DNA of 64,000 bases from Anodontia alba (GCA_964016985.1 OZ024825.1:43828523-43892522), one strand, 5' to 3'; numbered from the stretch's first letter, positions 1-11,400 are shown. Numbers and translations: made by a program. The notes: a model not told the origin generated them from the letters alone.

Positions 1-36
1 ATAAACTCCGAAGTACAACAATAAGCTCTTACTTTT

Positions 37-266
37 GAGCCGCAACGTCAGAAAATTTACCTCCAGACTTGTCGGTCCAGTAAAGATTCAGATCAGCCAG
101 TGCAGTCTGATCAGAATCTTCACGAGACGCATTTTGGAAAGCCGGGGATGCAAAGTTTCTTCGTGCGGACAACAAGGACTCAGACTAGAGTGCGTGAATG
201 CGCAAGCTGATTTGAGTCATCGTTTGGCGCACGTGTCATAATGTAAGTTTCCTCACGTTGCGGCTC
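37..266. repeat. Family D inverted-terminal-repeat element, full copy
   Basis: A 230 bp element opens with GAGCCGCAACGTCAG and closes with the reverse complement of nearly the same sequence (CACGTTGCGGCTC). The interior carries short GATCAG-rich inverted motifs. Related full or partial copies occur near 46,632, 51,291 and 56,387. The structure is that of a non-autonomous DNA element (MITE); no protein is encoded. The autonomous partner is not visible. Confidence 0.7.
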
Positions 267-369
267 TTTTACTTGGTTTGTAGATTTAAATAAAAGCGCT
301 GCAAGCACTGCACCATGCTCTGCCACTGCACTTACATCAAACAAGTGCCATAACTCTGTCAAAAATCAA

Positions 370-1420
370 ATATATTCTACAAGTTATGTCCATTTAAATT
401 TTTGCAAGGCTTCAAGAAAATAACTCAAACCGTTTTCAAGTTATAGAAAGGGCACACGTTTTTGACTTGAATCACTATTGACAATGTTCAAAGGGTGGTG
501 ACTCCAATAGCAGGTAAGTCAGAGTTACGGTTCTTGCGTTTGCGAATTGTATCATGGTGGTATACAGTTGTATAAAGTTTCGAAAAAATATCTCGAACAG
601 TTTTTAAGTTGCAGAGTAGACCAACTACATTACAGAAATCACTTTTTTTCGAAATTCAAAGGATCATAACTCAAAAAGTAGGTTAACCTGAATTACCGTT
701 CTTGTGTTATGCACATTGTTTTATGATGCTTTACATTTCTATGAAGTTTCATTAAACTATCTGGAACGTACAGAGCTGACACGAGTACCAAGGAGAAAGT
801 GTTTTTTTTTTTTTTTTTTCAATATCTACTATGTTCAAAGGGTCGCACCTCTAAAAGCAGGCTAACCAAAGTTACGATTTTTGTGTTTTGCTCGTTGTCT
901 CATAGGTCATTACATTTGTGAGAAGTTTCATCAAAATATCTCGGACGATTTTCAACTTACAGAGCAGACACGAATACATGGTAGAAATCGCTATGTTCAA
1001 TGTTCAAGGGGCAATAATTCCAAAAGTAGGTGATACCAGAGGTACGGTTCATGTTTTGCACATTGCCTCATAGTGCTTTACATTTGTGTGAAGTTTCCTG
1101 AAAATATCTCAAATTGTTTTTAATTTACAAAGCGGACACGTGTACATGGTAGAAATGGTTATGTCCTATGTTCAAAGGGCAATAACTCTAAAACTTGGCA
1201 TACCAAAGTTAAGTTCATGTGTTCCGCACGTTGTCTCATGGTAATTTACATTTGTGTGAAGTTTGGTGAAAATATCTCTGATGGTATCAGAGTTATGGAG
1301 CGGACACGAATGACGGAAGCGCTCAAGGACGGACGGACGGACACTCAAAATTCCAGACAGTATAACATAATACCCTCGCCACTTTTGTGGCAGGGCATCA
1401 AAACTCGATGATCATATTTT
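370..1420 (+). repeat. Family F1: tandem-repeat element with terminal hairpin
   Basis: About five diverged repeats of roughly 165-190 bp, each with the phrases 'gttcaaagggt', 'tatctcgaac' and 'agcggacacg'. The array ends in a GGAC microrepeat (1,328-1,342) and a hairpin at 1,372-1,397 (stem CCCTCGCCAC / GTGGCAGGG, TTTT loop). A T-run sits at 810-829. Tandem-repeat cores with a 3' hairpin are known from bivalve 'pearl' and other Helitron/Helentron-related elements. The assignment is by architecture only. Confidence 0.55.
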
Positions 1421-1541
1421 AATATGCCCTTTTTTTCACTTATAACAAGTGATACGCACTTATGTATACGAGTATTATTATCATTTATTCTCAGCTTCTC
1501 AGCTTACAGACTATAGTAGACAATTAATGTTACGAACATAT

Positions 1542-1652
1542 TGGGCCGCGCTATGCGATTACGTGTCTTCTGGTATATGCGGTCAGCGAAAGCCCAGATC
1601 AGCCTGCGCATCCGCGCAGTCTGATCAGGGCTCTCGTGTCCGCTATAGAATG
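1542..1652. repeat. Family D partial copy
   Basis: Begins GGGCCGCGC and carries the family D core with paired motifs GATCAGCCTGCGC and GCGCAGTCTGATC. It closely resembles the fragment at 53,476, including the variant GGGCCGCGC start, so these two may form a subfamily. Confidence 0.5.
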
Positions 1653-2316
1653 TATCAATGGAGAGCTAATGCCCGGATGAGACATTGTGCACGTTGGTTC
1701 TCTGCTTAGAATGTCTGTTCGAAATAGAATTTCTCTATTTAGAAATAAAAATATACACGATAGTTATTGTTTACTACTTGCCGAACATTTGTTGAAAAAA
1801 AATATATTATTTATGCAGACGAAAATGGCAGAATAGTTCTCTTCCAATAAATGCTAAGGATGATTTAAATCGCATTTTAGAATAATATTAGTTGGTATCT
1901 AAACTCGGATTATGGCTGCTTAATGACATGAATTTTATGGCCATATTCATAGTCACTGTTATTTTCAAAGCATATGAACTAACCTGGGAAATAATTCGTG
2001 ACAACTCTATATTACTCAATATGTGTAGGATGTGGGAAAATAGACATGCGGTTGAGGACTCTTTCAAAAGTATTTCAGTTATATCGGAACTGCGGTGACA
2101 TAACGTAAAATGTCTTCATAATCTCTGAATCCTCCCTACCTTTCTCTTTGTTTTCCATGTTCAATTCTGAATAAACGAATCATTTAGATGAATGTGCTGA
2201 AATTCTTAGACATAATATATGATAACTTTCAGTTTATTAAACCACCCACCAACAAAAGTGTAAAGCCTTATTTCGCACTAGTTTCTAAAACCTTAAGATT
2301 AAACTTACTGACAATA
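1653..2316. other. No recognised feature
   Basis: AT-rich sequence with short chance open frames and no recognisable domain, repeat family or structural motif. Confidence 0.5.
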
Positions 2317-2318
2317 TA

Positions 2319-3821
2319 CTAGCGGAAAAAAGAAACGCAAGTATTAATTCTGGGGTTGTATTTTTAAAGAAAATTGTGGATTTCATTTGATTGTTTAATT
2401 TTTTTTAATTTTTTATTTCATATTGGTTTAGTGTCGTATAGCAGACGACGTTTGCAATAAATAGCGTTAAACACAGACACCCAACGTTATTGAATAATGG
2501 GTATCAATAGCGCGTGTGTCCACCACGGGCTGCTGTCGCGGCTCTCACTCTTCTAACCATAGACACGACTAATTTGTCAATGGTCCTTTGAGGGATATTA
2601 TTTCACTCTTCAATAAGAGCTAGCTGGAGCTGTGCGACGTTGTTCGGTTCGTTGACGCGCTTCCTGACCCTCCTGTCCAACGCATCCCAAATGTGCTCGA
2701 TTGGATTTAAATCTGGAATGTATGGGGGCCAATCGAGCACTTGGACATTATTCTGGTTGTGGAAGTCGCGACAAACCCTGGCAACATGCGGTCTCGCGTT
2801 GTCATGCTGAAACGTGAGATTATGAGTATTGACAAGCGGGAGGACGTGGGCCATAAGCACCTGATCCCGATAGCGTACGGCTGTAAGATTACCCTGAATA
2901 ACCACTAGGGGCGATTTCACCCAATGAGAAATCCCACCCCAAACCATATCGGACCCCCCTCCCCCAAATTTGTCGACTTCTCGTACGCAAGCGTCAGAAT
3001 ATCGCTCACCAAGACGTCGATACACTCGTTGTCGCCTATCTGACCGCTGAAACGAAAATCGCGACTCATCGCTGAACATTACACGCCGCCAGTCAGCCAG
3101 TCGAAACCGATTTGGTGCATGGGCACGCAGCCATTGCATGCGGCGTTGACGTCGCCTGGGCATAAGGTTTGGGCCCACGTAAGGACGGCGTGGACGTAAA
3201 TCGAACTCTCGCAAGCGATTTCTGACTGTCCTTGGACACACACGACGGCCATGTGTTCCGATAACTTCTCTTGCGGTCTCTGTCGCCGTCCTTAACCTGT
3301 TACGAAGGTGTACAATACGTATACGTCTATCTTGACGTTGCGTCGTAACGCGCGGACGTCTGCTCCTAGGACGGTCAGTTAACCTACCGGTAGCTCTAAG
3401 ACGCTGAACTATGCGCGATATGATCGACTCGTGCACCCCAAATTGCTGCGCGACGTCACGTTGCGACCGACCCTGCAAAATTAGAGCATTAGCTCTACCC
3501 CTATCCAGTTGCGATAAGCGTACCATTTCTCTCAACAAACTCAAACAACAAACGTTTTGTGCAACCGATACGAATGGAACGAAAGTTCGATTTGGTAATG
3601 TGTTAAAGTCTCTACCACGCGACACTACCCGTGCAGCACGGATTTAACGAACCTCAAGTACAACGATATTGTGTAGCCTGTGTTCACGCTTCAGTGACTT
3701 TGTGTGATCCATACACGGGGAAGTACACTAATGTCACCAAATACAGAAAACTAGATCAGTTTGTTCACAAACAAACTTTCAGTATTTAAAAATTTGAACT
3801 TGCGTTTCTTTTTCCCCCAGG
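2319..3821 (-). mobile_element. Tc1-like DNA transposon (Tc1-A), complete
   Basis: A 1,503 bp element bounded by ~24 bp inverted repeats sharing the core GAAACGCAAGT and by a TA duplication (2,317-2,318 and 3,822-3,823), the target choice of Tc1/mariner elements. It carries one minus-strand transposase gene. The right end abuts the TATA-rich tail of the LINE at 3,824-6,064, suggesting insertion into that tail. Its ends resemble those of the second Tc1-like element at 61,421-63,078. Confidence 0.9.
2504..3526 (-). pseudogene. Tc1-like transposase, DD34E, one premature stop
   Basis: Cut-and-paste transposase. From the N-terminus: a paired-like helix-turn-helix DNA-binding region (QRDVAQQFGVHESIISRIV), a basic linker, then the catalytic core with SDESRF (first D), HDNARPH (second D) and NPIEHIWD (E). 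Exactly 34 residues separate the second D and the E. The start at 3,526 (MVRLSQ) is chosen because it aligns with the start of the second copy; an upstream ATG at 3,625 is also open. A TGA at 2,603-2,605 interrupts the frame where the family has TGG (the IDEW position). Beyond it the same frame runs 32 more codons to a natural stop at 2,504-2,506. All three catalytic residues lie before the break, so this is a young copy. Confidence 0.88.
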
Positions 3822-3823
3822 TA

Positions 3824-6064
3824 TATATGTTCGTCTGTCATTACTGACAATGACCAATCCTAATCAACTGTGTGATGTGTTATTATTTGTGTGTTCTAAG
3901 CTGGCTGATGAGACCAATCTTTGCTCTAAACTGCCTGTTGCAGATAGAACAAGAGAGGTCTGAGGAAGAAAGCTCTGTCGGTGATGCCTTAGCTCTGGCT
4001 TTCCGCTGTGCACGTTTCTGCTCGGCTTCGCTGATTCTTTTTGCTTTGTATTCACCAGCTCCCCTTCTTATGAGGCCTCGCCACTTTGTACGATCCTGTG
4101 CAATCTGTTCCCATGACTGTTGGTATGTTGAAGTCTTTAAGGGGGCTTTGAGGGTGTCCTTGTATCGCTTCTTCTGACCACCATGGGAGCGTTTTCCAAC
4201 TTGTAGTTCTCCATAGAGGATTTTCTTTGGCAAACGTTCATCAGGCATTCTGATAACATGGCCTGTCCATCTTAACTGTGCCAATTTCAGAAGAGTATGT
4301 ACACTTTGTATTCCTGCCCTTTTCAGGACTTCTGTGTCTGGAATTCTGTCTTGCCACTTGATCTTTAGAAGTTTTCTAAGACAGCTTGTATGGAAGTGGT
4401 TCAGTCTTTTGGCATGCCGTTGGTAAACTGTCCAAGTTTCGCATGCGTATAATAGTGTTGGCAGCACTACCGATCTATCTACTTTCAGCTTTGTGTCAAG
4501 TCTGATTCCACTTCGGTCCCAAATACTTCCACGTAGCCGGCCAAAAGCTGCACTAGCTTTGGCAATTCTAGCATTGACTTCATCAATGTGCACAACTCTA
4601 GACAATGGGCTTCCAAGGTAGGTGAACTTGTTTACCACTTGCAGTCGTTGACCTTTCACTGTGATGGTAGGCTCCTTGCAAGGCTTTCCAGGTGCTAGCT
4701 GATATACTACCTCAGTCTATTTGATGCTGATTTGAGATCATAGCTGTCACATGAATCAGATACTTGATCCACACCTTTTTGCATTTTATCTTCTGTTGGA
4801 GCACCCTTTGCCATGTCATCAGTAAAGAGGAACTCATCTAGCACCTCTTTCTGCACCTTAGATTTAGCTTGCAACCTTCTTAGGTTGAAACGTTTCCCAT
4901 TAAAGCGATATCTAATAGGTATACCATTGTCACCATCCTGGAAAGCATCTATAAGCAGGGCAGAAAACATCATGCTGAACAATGTTGAAGCTAGTACACA
5001 GCCTTGCTTAACTACATTTGTCACAGGAAATGGATCAGAAAACTCGCCATCATTTTGGACTCTTGCAAGCATACCATCATGGAACTGCCGCACTATTGCT
5101 ATGAATTTGGAAGGACAGCCAAACTTTGCCATAATTTTCCAAAGTCCCTCACGACTGACTGTGTCAAATGCTTTGGTAAGGTCGACAAAGGTCATGTAGA
5201 GGACATATTCTGTTCCTGGCATTTTTTTTGAAGCTGTCGTGCTGTAAAGATCATGTCTATTGTTCCTCTGTTTTTCCTGAATCCACACTGGCTTTCTGGT
5301 AGAAGCCCTGACCGTTCGAAGTGTTCATTCAATCGGTTCAGTAGGACCCTAGCAAGGATCTTCCCAGCAGCTGACAATAAAGAGATGCCTCGATGATTGT
5401 CACAGACTTGAGGATTCCCTTTCCTTTTGAATAGGTGGATAATTGTTGCATCCTTGAATTCTTGAGGGATGGCTTCTTTTCTCCACATAATGTGAAATAA
5501 CTCTGTCAGTTTCTCTGCAACTGGAGGACTTCCTGCTTTGTAGATCTCTGCAGGTATTGCATCTGATCCTGGAGCCTTGCCAGATAACAGGAGTTTTATT
5601 GCTTTCACTGTTTCAGAGACGGTTGGGAGCTCATCAAGCAGCGGATTACATTCTACCTGTGGTAGTCTGTTGATAGCTTCATCATTGATAGATGATGGCC
5701 GATTAAGGACACCATCAAAGTGTTCCGCCCAATCTTGGTGTTTGCGAGATACTGGTCGTAGGGAATCCATTGCTGAAGAGTGAAAGGTGTCTCTAAAGAC
5801 TGTCCAGCTCTCATCTACATCTTTTGAACTGTGTTCCAGTGCATCTAAACGGCTGCAGAGATCGTTGTCGAATGCTTGTCTCTTGCTGTTTTGTTTCAGC
5901 TTGGAGACATCTAATTTCTTTGGCACCTTCTTGCCTTGTGGTCGTCGTACCGGCTGAATGCGCAGGTTGAGTTTGCTGACAACAAGCCTGTGATCTGTCC
6001 AACAGTCTGCACCGCACATAGTCTTAGTCACTCTGACATCCTGTCTGTCCTTCCTTCGCACTAT
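3824..6064 (-). mobile_element. 5'-truncated LINE (non-LTR retrotransposon)
   Basis: Minus-strand retroelement keeping the last part of the endonuclease, the whole reverse transcriptase region and the C-terminus. Similarity is lost upstream of about 6,064, as expected for 5' truncation during target-primed reverse transcription. The 3' end after the stop (3,883) is short and finishes in a TATATA tail where Tc1-A is inserted. Confidence 0.8.
3883..6064 (-). pseudogene. LINE ORF2 remnant: endonuclease end, reverse transcriptase, C-terminal zinc finger
   Basis: Translation in three frames gives a collinear polyprotein. The AP-endonuclease end appears as CWTDHRLV near 6,000. Reverse transcriptase blocks include NHRGISLL, LPESQCGFRKNRGTIDMIF, FVDLTKAFDTV, VVKQGCVLA and LFTDDMAKGAP. 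After this come a conserved C-terminal region (TLLYACETWTVYQRHAKR) and a finger CSICNRQF...QLRTH. Frame changes occur near 5,230 and 4,700. The catalytic block reads FTDD where this group usually has FADD, and the first zinc-finger histidine is glutamine. The clade cannot be fixed from sequence reading alone. Confidence 0.82.
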
Positions 6065-6460
6065 GACAATAAATATAAGCAGAACACAATGCAATTTTCC
6101 CTCTCTTACAAGCTAATCATGAACGAGCGGACCGGGCTAACAGCCGATTCATGGGGATCCCCTCCCCCATCCACCCCAGCCCCACCCGCTAAAAAAATGA
6201 AAAAAAAAAGAAAGAAATGGCACTTCATGAAAAGGAATCAACATGCAGCCCTATACTGTCCGTTCAGAAAGCTCCGCAACTGGGGGCGTGAAAAAAGAGG
6301 AAACCACACACGTCAGGTACATTTTTAACACAGTTATATTTGTCACTAAAACCATTCTATCTCTTTAACTCTTTCGGCGCCAAGTTTCATACCTTTGTCT
6401 TCTTTTTTAACAAATTATCGATTAGAAAGAAGTTTATATGTAAAGTTGAAAGACTGAATG
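6065..6460. other. No recognised feature
   Basis: Flanking DNA of the LINE. It includes an A-rich stretch near 6,190-6,220 and nothing that supports a gene. Confidence 0.5.
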
Positions 6461-6530
6461 TCAAACAGTGTAGATCCTGATGAGACGGTACAATATAAGC
6501 TGTCTCGTTTGGATCTACGCTGTTGGCAAA
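6461..6530. repeat. Family C palindrome
   Basis: Arms CAAACAGTGTAGATCC and GGATCTACGCTGTTGG flank GATGAGAC / GTCTCGTTT. Belongs to the GAGAC/GTCTC subfamily also seen at 40,750 and 59,061. Confidence 0.55.
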
Positions 6531-6763
6531 AGCTCATTGTTATCGCCTATGGCAGTGAGAGTTAAACTATTTATTTCAAGGGGACTGTTCTACATGTACC
6601 TCAGCCATCTGGAACGAAATGTCTTTTCGACATCACTCGGAAAGACAGGTTTTGCTTGGCGTTTTATTCTAAATGAGAATATTTTGTTCTGATTGACCAT
6701 ATCTTATATATTTTCCATATCTGTTTTTGGTTGTCAAATATGTATCCTAAACTTAAAACGGCA

Positions 6764-7060
6764 AATAAATAAATAAATAAATAAATAAAATAGTCTGACC
6801 TATGCAAATTCTAGAGTCAAGTGATTTTTTTTTTAATTTTTGTCAAAAAAAATATTATTTACTTTTCTTTGCTCCGTTGAATTATTAATGTTTTTCAACA
6901 ATACTGTGAAAATTTCAGAAAAATTGAACAAGCGGAACTTGTTGAAAATCTTCCCCCAAGTTACGTATCCAACAGATTTCTGCATAATTTGCGTTCATTA
7001 TTACTATGAGAAAAAGTGAAATCATTATTTAAAAAAAAAAAAACAAAAAAAAAAAAAACA
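6764..7060. repeat. (AAAT)n and poly-A tracts
   Basis: (AAAT)n at 6,764-6,789 and interrupted A-runs at 7,029-7,060, with featureless AT-rich DNA between them. Confidence 0.7.
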
Positions 7061-7281
7061 ATGACTAGAATAAAACTTTTTTGTACATGGGTAGTAACGA
7101 CAAACAGTTTTGCATTAAAGCATGGCAAAAGTTTGCAAATTTACTTCTTCCGTGTAAAGCGCCAAGTAAAATAAGACTTTCTTAAAGATGTCGAAAGCAC
7201 AGAAGGTCTATTTCCAATAGCAGGAATGTCTGGTTAGTTATTTTCATTATTACCAAGACTCACGGAAATTCCTGTAGATAA

Positions 7282-7350
7282 TGCAAATAATGAAGCCCCT
7301 GATCAGACGTCGCGTTTTGTGGCGTCTGATCTGGGTATACCTATTTGCCA
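7282..7350. repeat. Family C palindrome
   Basis: Left arm GATCAGACGTCGCG and right arm GGCGTCTGATCTGGGT, with an eroded outer TGCAAATAAT / ATTTGCC pair. Confidence 0.55.
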
Positions 7351-8027
7351 ATGTCCCTTTTAGGGGACGCTTGGCATAAATGGTTTAAAGTAAATGCTTA
7401 TACACATGTAACTGGGAGAACCATTTTGTAAAGGGGATAATTTTTGGCAAGTTGCCGCCCTAGTAATTAAAACCTTTAAAAATCAGACCTTTTCTTCAGG
7501 GAAAGAATTTGCTCCCGATGGAGGCAAAGGTTTCCCTTAAGAAGCAACTCTAAATGTGAACGGAGACAATCTCCCCATTTTAGACTTCATTCCCTAGAAA
7601 TTGTATCCGTTAATATAATAAATCTACACGGAACATGTAAAGCGCACCACCCTAGCAGAATTAAATATCTGGTACCTCAGTCTCTACATCCAGGGGAAAG
7701 CAAATATTTTCCTTTCAGATTAGCTTGTCTTTGAGACTGAAAGTGAGTATGTTCGTCAGAGTGTTCACCCTTGGAGGTTAATCGTCTCAACTTAAGAAAT
7801 TACCATTCTCTTTGGTATAATTATAAAACCAGAACAATTTGTGTGAAATATACCTTGATGGCATAAGCGGGCAATAAAAACCAGATTAGCCGCGCATTCA
7901 CACAGTGGTACCCGGATTTTAGCAGTTCTCTTGCCGAAATTGTATACTGTAGTAAATAATGATGATTATACAGATCATGATCAGACTACAGGAAAAGCAG
8001 AGAAACTCGGTCCACATCTTCTACCGT
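7351..8027. other. No recognised gene
   Basis: Non-coding DNA. 7,440-7,560 has loose similarity to 19,420-19,510 ('ctagtaattaaaacc' type phrases), hinting at an old repeat, but not enough to define one. Confidence 0.4.
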
Positions 8028-8271
8028 GGGCCCAGTTGTTCAAAGCGTCGTTAGCTTAATGCGCTCGTTAGTGGTCAACATGTTAACTGCTCTAGTAAGT
8101 ACATTATCTAATTCACAGGTATTTTTGCTGAAAAAAAAACGTGAGTAGCTTTTGCAAATGCAAAAGCTGCTTACATTTTTCAGCAAAAATATTAGCATAT
8201 ATGCCTTATTTAATGATACAGTTTTAACGATACATTAACTAACGACATCGTTAGTTTTGAACAACTGGGCC
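8028..8271. repeat. Family B MITE with central hairpin
   Basis: Ends GGGCCCAGTTGTTCAAAGC and its near-complement GAACAACTGGGCC. The centre is a long inverted repeat (TGCTGAAAAA...GAGTAGCTTTTGC / GCAAAAGCTGCT...TTTCAGCA). Other copies lie at 21,717 and 50,085. Non-coding; probably mobilised by an unseen DNA transposase. Confidence 0.75.
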
Positions 8272-8371
8272 TTGGTATATGCGAACAGCGAAGGCCCTGA
8301 TCAGTATACAGGTAGCAAAGTTCCTGACAGGACTATATACCTCCGCTGGCTGATCTGGAACTTTACTGTTT

Positions 8372-8653
8372 CATTACGAAAACACGCCTATTCAAATGTA
8401 TAGAAAATTTGACCTCCAAACACTGAAAATTTTCAGATCAAAAACTCTTAGACTAATAGTTTTCATATTTCTGCTTAAAACATAGATTGTGGGTACTCGT
8501 TAGAACCGCCTCGGTGAGGCGGTTCTAACGAGTACCCATAATCTATGTTTTGAGCAGGAAAAAGAAAAATAGCGTATACCCCTGTAAACCCCAGTTTTAC
8601 TATATAAAACTGGGGTTTAAGGGTCAAAATTATATAGGTATGTTTTCGTGATG
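8372..8653 (+). repeat. Family A hairpin MITE (A1)
   Basis: Terminal repeats CATTACGAAAACACGCC and its partner ending TTTTCGTGATG. The centre (about 8,471-8,560) is a near-perfect palindrome with ~41 nt arms around GCCTCGGTGAGGC. A second hairpin (CCCCAGTTTTA / TAAAACTGGGG) lies in the right half at 8,587-8,620. Confidence 0.85.
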
Positions 8654-9245
8654 TGCAAAACATCTTTTTCTCTTGTCTGGGCTCTGATGTCTCAGTCTTT
8701 TCTGGAGTAAGTTGTCATAAGGTACCTTTTTTCAGGTTGTCGAGCATGCAAACACTGAAATTCCTGCACATTTGTTGGCAGTGTCTGAAACGTTGCTACA
8801 TGATGTACCGCTCCTCATGAAGAAATCGTGCTCCCATCATGCGGACTATTTGATTAATTCGCCATAGATATGCAAAACCTATCTAATCTTTAAAGCATCT
8901 TGACAAAAATAGTTTTGAATGGTTTATTGATGTTTATTAAGCACAGCTTGTCATGTAATCAGCTGAAAATATCATTTGATATAGAATAACGGCTGGTCGC
9001 ACGCGTAGGACATATATCGTGTGAAAAGGGTTTACTCAGCGCTGGCATCAGTGCCCTTCGACTCAAAACAGAAACCGAACCTAATCCGTTCTCTTGCATT
9101 GGCTTACTGTACGACGAAAAGTACTCTTAACCCATTGTAGACTGAATGAACTCTCCCACACTATACATCGTAAGATTCTGATTTCAATTGTCAGGCTGTG
9201 TGATTTGGATATTTCGAGAGAAAAATGTTTGAGGTTGAACTATTT
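8654..9245. other. No recognised feature
   Basis: Ordinary AT-rich DNA; no open frame or repeat family could be supported. Confidence 0.45.
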
Positions 9246-9290
9246 GCAAACAGTGAAGCGCAGCGTCTGATCAGGGTCTGCACTGTTTGC
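9246..9290. repeat. Family C palindrome, shortened
   Basis: GCAAACAGTG at the left and CACTGTTTGC at the right enclose GCGTCTGATCAGGGTCTG. The left inner arm is deleted. Confidence 0.5.
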
Positions 9291-9395
9291 TAATTACCCG
9301 TTTAGGTAACATGATACTGTTTTGGCATTAAGTTTATATATGAAAATATATACCCCTTTTTCTTCTGTGATATATAGGCATAACCGGGGAGCATA

Positions 9396-9710
9396 ATTTA
9401 TGTTTTTGTTTGTGTTGAGGTTTTACGGCCCAGTCAACCCAATGGGGTCATGTCGAGCGCGGTCAGTTTACCTAACCACACGTTTACTGGGCAGGCTTAG
9501 TCCTCTAAGCGGTTAACCAGTATTGTGCACATTCTTTCGCCAGAAACTGACAACTGCCCTTCTTGAATCAGCGGAAGGGAGAGAATGACAGTAGAAAATA
9601 TTTCATGATCAATCTCCACGAAAGAATGATGCCGACCTCGGTGGGGGTTGAACCCGCGACCTCCTGGTCTTCAGTCGGACGGCGCATCCAACTGAGCCAC
9701 CGATGCCGGC
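9396..9710 (-). mobile_element. tRNA-derived SINE
   Basis: Read on the minus strand from 9,710, a tRNA-like head of ~82 nt contains a pol III A box (TGGCTCAGTTGG) and B box (GGTTCAACCCC). A tRNA-unrelated body ends in GGGCCGTAAAACCTCAAC. The anticodon-arm pairing is degraded, so this is not a working tRNA gene. The same body recurs at 27,955-28,121 and, more weakly, at 17,895-18,010. Confidence 0.82.
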
Positions 9711-9751
9711 TATAATTTATGTAGATACAATGTTAGGCGATTTTAACGGTG

Positions 9752-9774
9752 TGTGTGTGTGTGTGTGTGTGTGT
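9752..9774. repeat. (GT)n microsatellite
   Basis: About eleven GT units. Confidence 0.9.
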
Positions 9775-10620
9775 TGTTTTGAATCTAATTTAAATGTGTT
9801 TATTATTTCATCAGCTGTTTATGCTTTCGTACGTATGTCACTTTGTTCCGTTTTCTTAGAATGGAATGGAAATATATATCACATTAGAAACGTCTCATTA
9901 TAAATTTCATGTACCACTGGAGTAATAGTAGCTGAAAAATATATATAAAACATGTAAAGAAAGCAGGTCGCACTTGATATGATGCTTATCTCGTATTCAA
10001 GTCTCATACAAGTAAACAGTCTATTTCTTTGAATTTATTGCCTCCCAAAGTTTGTGCTACTCTGTCGATAGTGGCAAATTCAATTTGTACTTTAGTTATA
10101 TTTTAGTTCGTGTCGGTTTACCAGACATTATGTTATTACATTGGGAGCGGATTTCGGAAAACGACATCTGTTTCTAATATTGACTTATTTGTAATGCTTC
10201 AATGATTTGTACCTTTAGAATATTAGGCTACTGGTCCTTCAGACAAGCATTATCACACTATCGTCAAAGCTAAAATAGAAGAAGAGAACATTGACATTAA
10301 AAAAAAATGCACAAAAACTGTTTTGCATAAATCGTAATGACTTTGTAATTTTTCGTGTGTGTACCCGAAATGATTTGCATACTTGGTTTATTAAAACAAC
10401 TAAACGGACACTTAACATTTATACGCAGTTATTCTGTATATGCTGTTAGCATAATTAATATGAACTGATACACTTTCAAGGAAGTCAACTTTGTCGAAAT
10501 ATTTTTGTCTCCCTTCTGGAAACTCGTCTACTCAAAAAGGAATGACTTCGTTTTCCATTGGAACAATTAATCCTCTTTAGAGTGACAAACATTCCATAAT
10601 GGTTATACTGTAAGGAAAGC
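9775..10620. other. No recognised feature
   Basis: AT-rich non-coding DNA between the SINE and a family A MITE. Confidence 0.5.
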
Positions 10621-10895
10621 CATCACGAAAACATACCTATATAATTCTGACCCCCTTAAGCCCCACTTTTATATAGTAAAACTAGGGTTTACAGGGGTAT
10701 ACATTATTTTTCTTATTTCTGCTCAAAAACATAGATTGTGGGTACTCGTTAGAACCGCCTCGCCGCGGTTCTTACGAGTACCCACAATCTATGTTTTGAG
10801 CAGAAATATGAAAAATATCAGATTTTTTATCTGAAAATTTTCAGTTTTTGGAGGTGAAATTTTCTATATATTTGAATAGGCGTGTTTTCGTAATG
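10621..10895 (-). repeat. Family A hairpin MITE (A2)
   Basis: Complete copy, inverted relative to A1. The palindrome arms at about 10,725-10,804 enclose CCTCGCCGCGG, where a few bases of the inner arm are lost. Confidence 0.85.
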
Positions 10896-11159
10896 AAACA
10901 GAAAGCCACATCATTCCCTCACTTATAAAAATAACGGGCATCTATAATGTGTATCAATCTCCCTAAACAGAAGGTAAATGAGAAAGATGTTACACGTAAT
11001 GCCGTAAAACCTCTCTCCGTAGTATTAGTGTACCTTATATGACGTGAACATTTGCGATCATGGATCCTATTCATGGAGTTTTGAAAAAAATAAATAAATA
11101 AATAAAATAAGTCCCATTGATGAAGCCTAATTGGTCGAAACTAGCTCTTGCCCTCACTG

Positions 11160-11400
11160 GTCATACCTTATAGAATTCTATGCATGTTGACAATTTATTT
11201 GTTGTCACTAATCTGCTTCACAGTGGCTGTTCCCAGACTTCCGTCTGATGTTTTGCCACTATTCCCGTATGTTCCAAATCACTGTTCAGGCTGATATGCA
11301 TGGTCGGCGAAGCATGCTTATCAAGTAATGATTACTTTCCATGGACGCCTGATTACATCACATTTATTAAGAGTCTGTCTGTCTGAACATTCCTAATTTT
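11160..11400 (+). repeat. Family H dispersed repeat
   Basis: Shares long stretches with the reverse complement of 30,565-30,885, for example GCTTATCAAGTAATG and TGGACGCCTGATTACA. Parts are open in both copies, but no domain is recognisable. An (AAAT)n tract lies just upstream at 11,087-11,106. Confidence 0.5.

Noticed and set aside
3411..3647. 78-codon plus-strand frame
   Set aside because: Shadow of the transposase gene on the opposite strand.
8475..8663. Recurring frames containing NIDCGYSLEPPRRGGSNEYP-like peptides
   Set aside because: They are readings through the family A palindrome, appear on both strands, and vary with indels.
9629..9710. Possible tRNA gene
   Set aside because: A and B boxes are present, but the anticodon stem does not pair and the sequence is fused to a SINE body found elsewhere.
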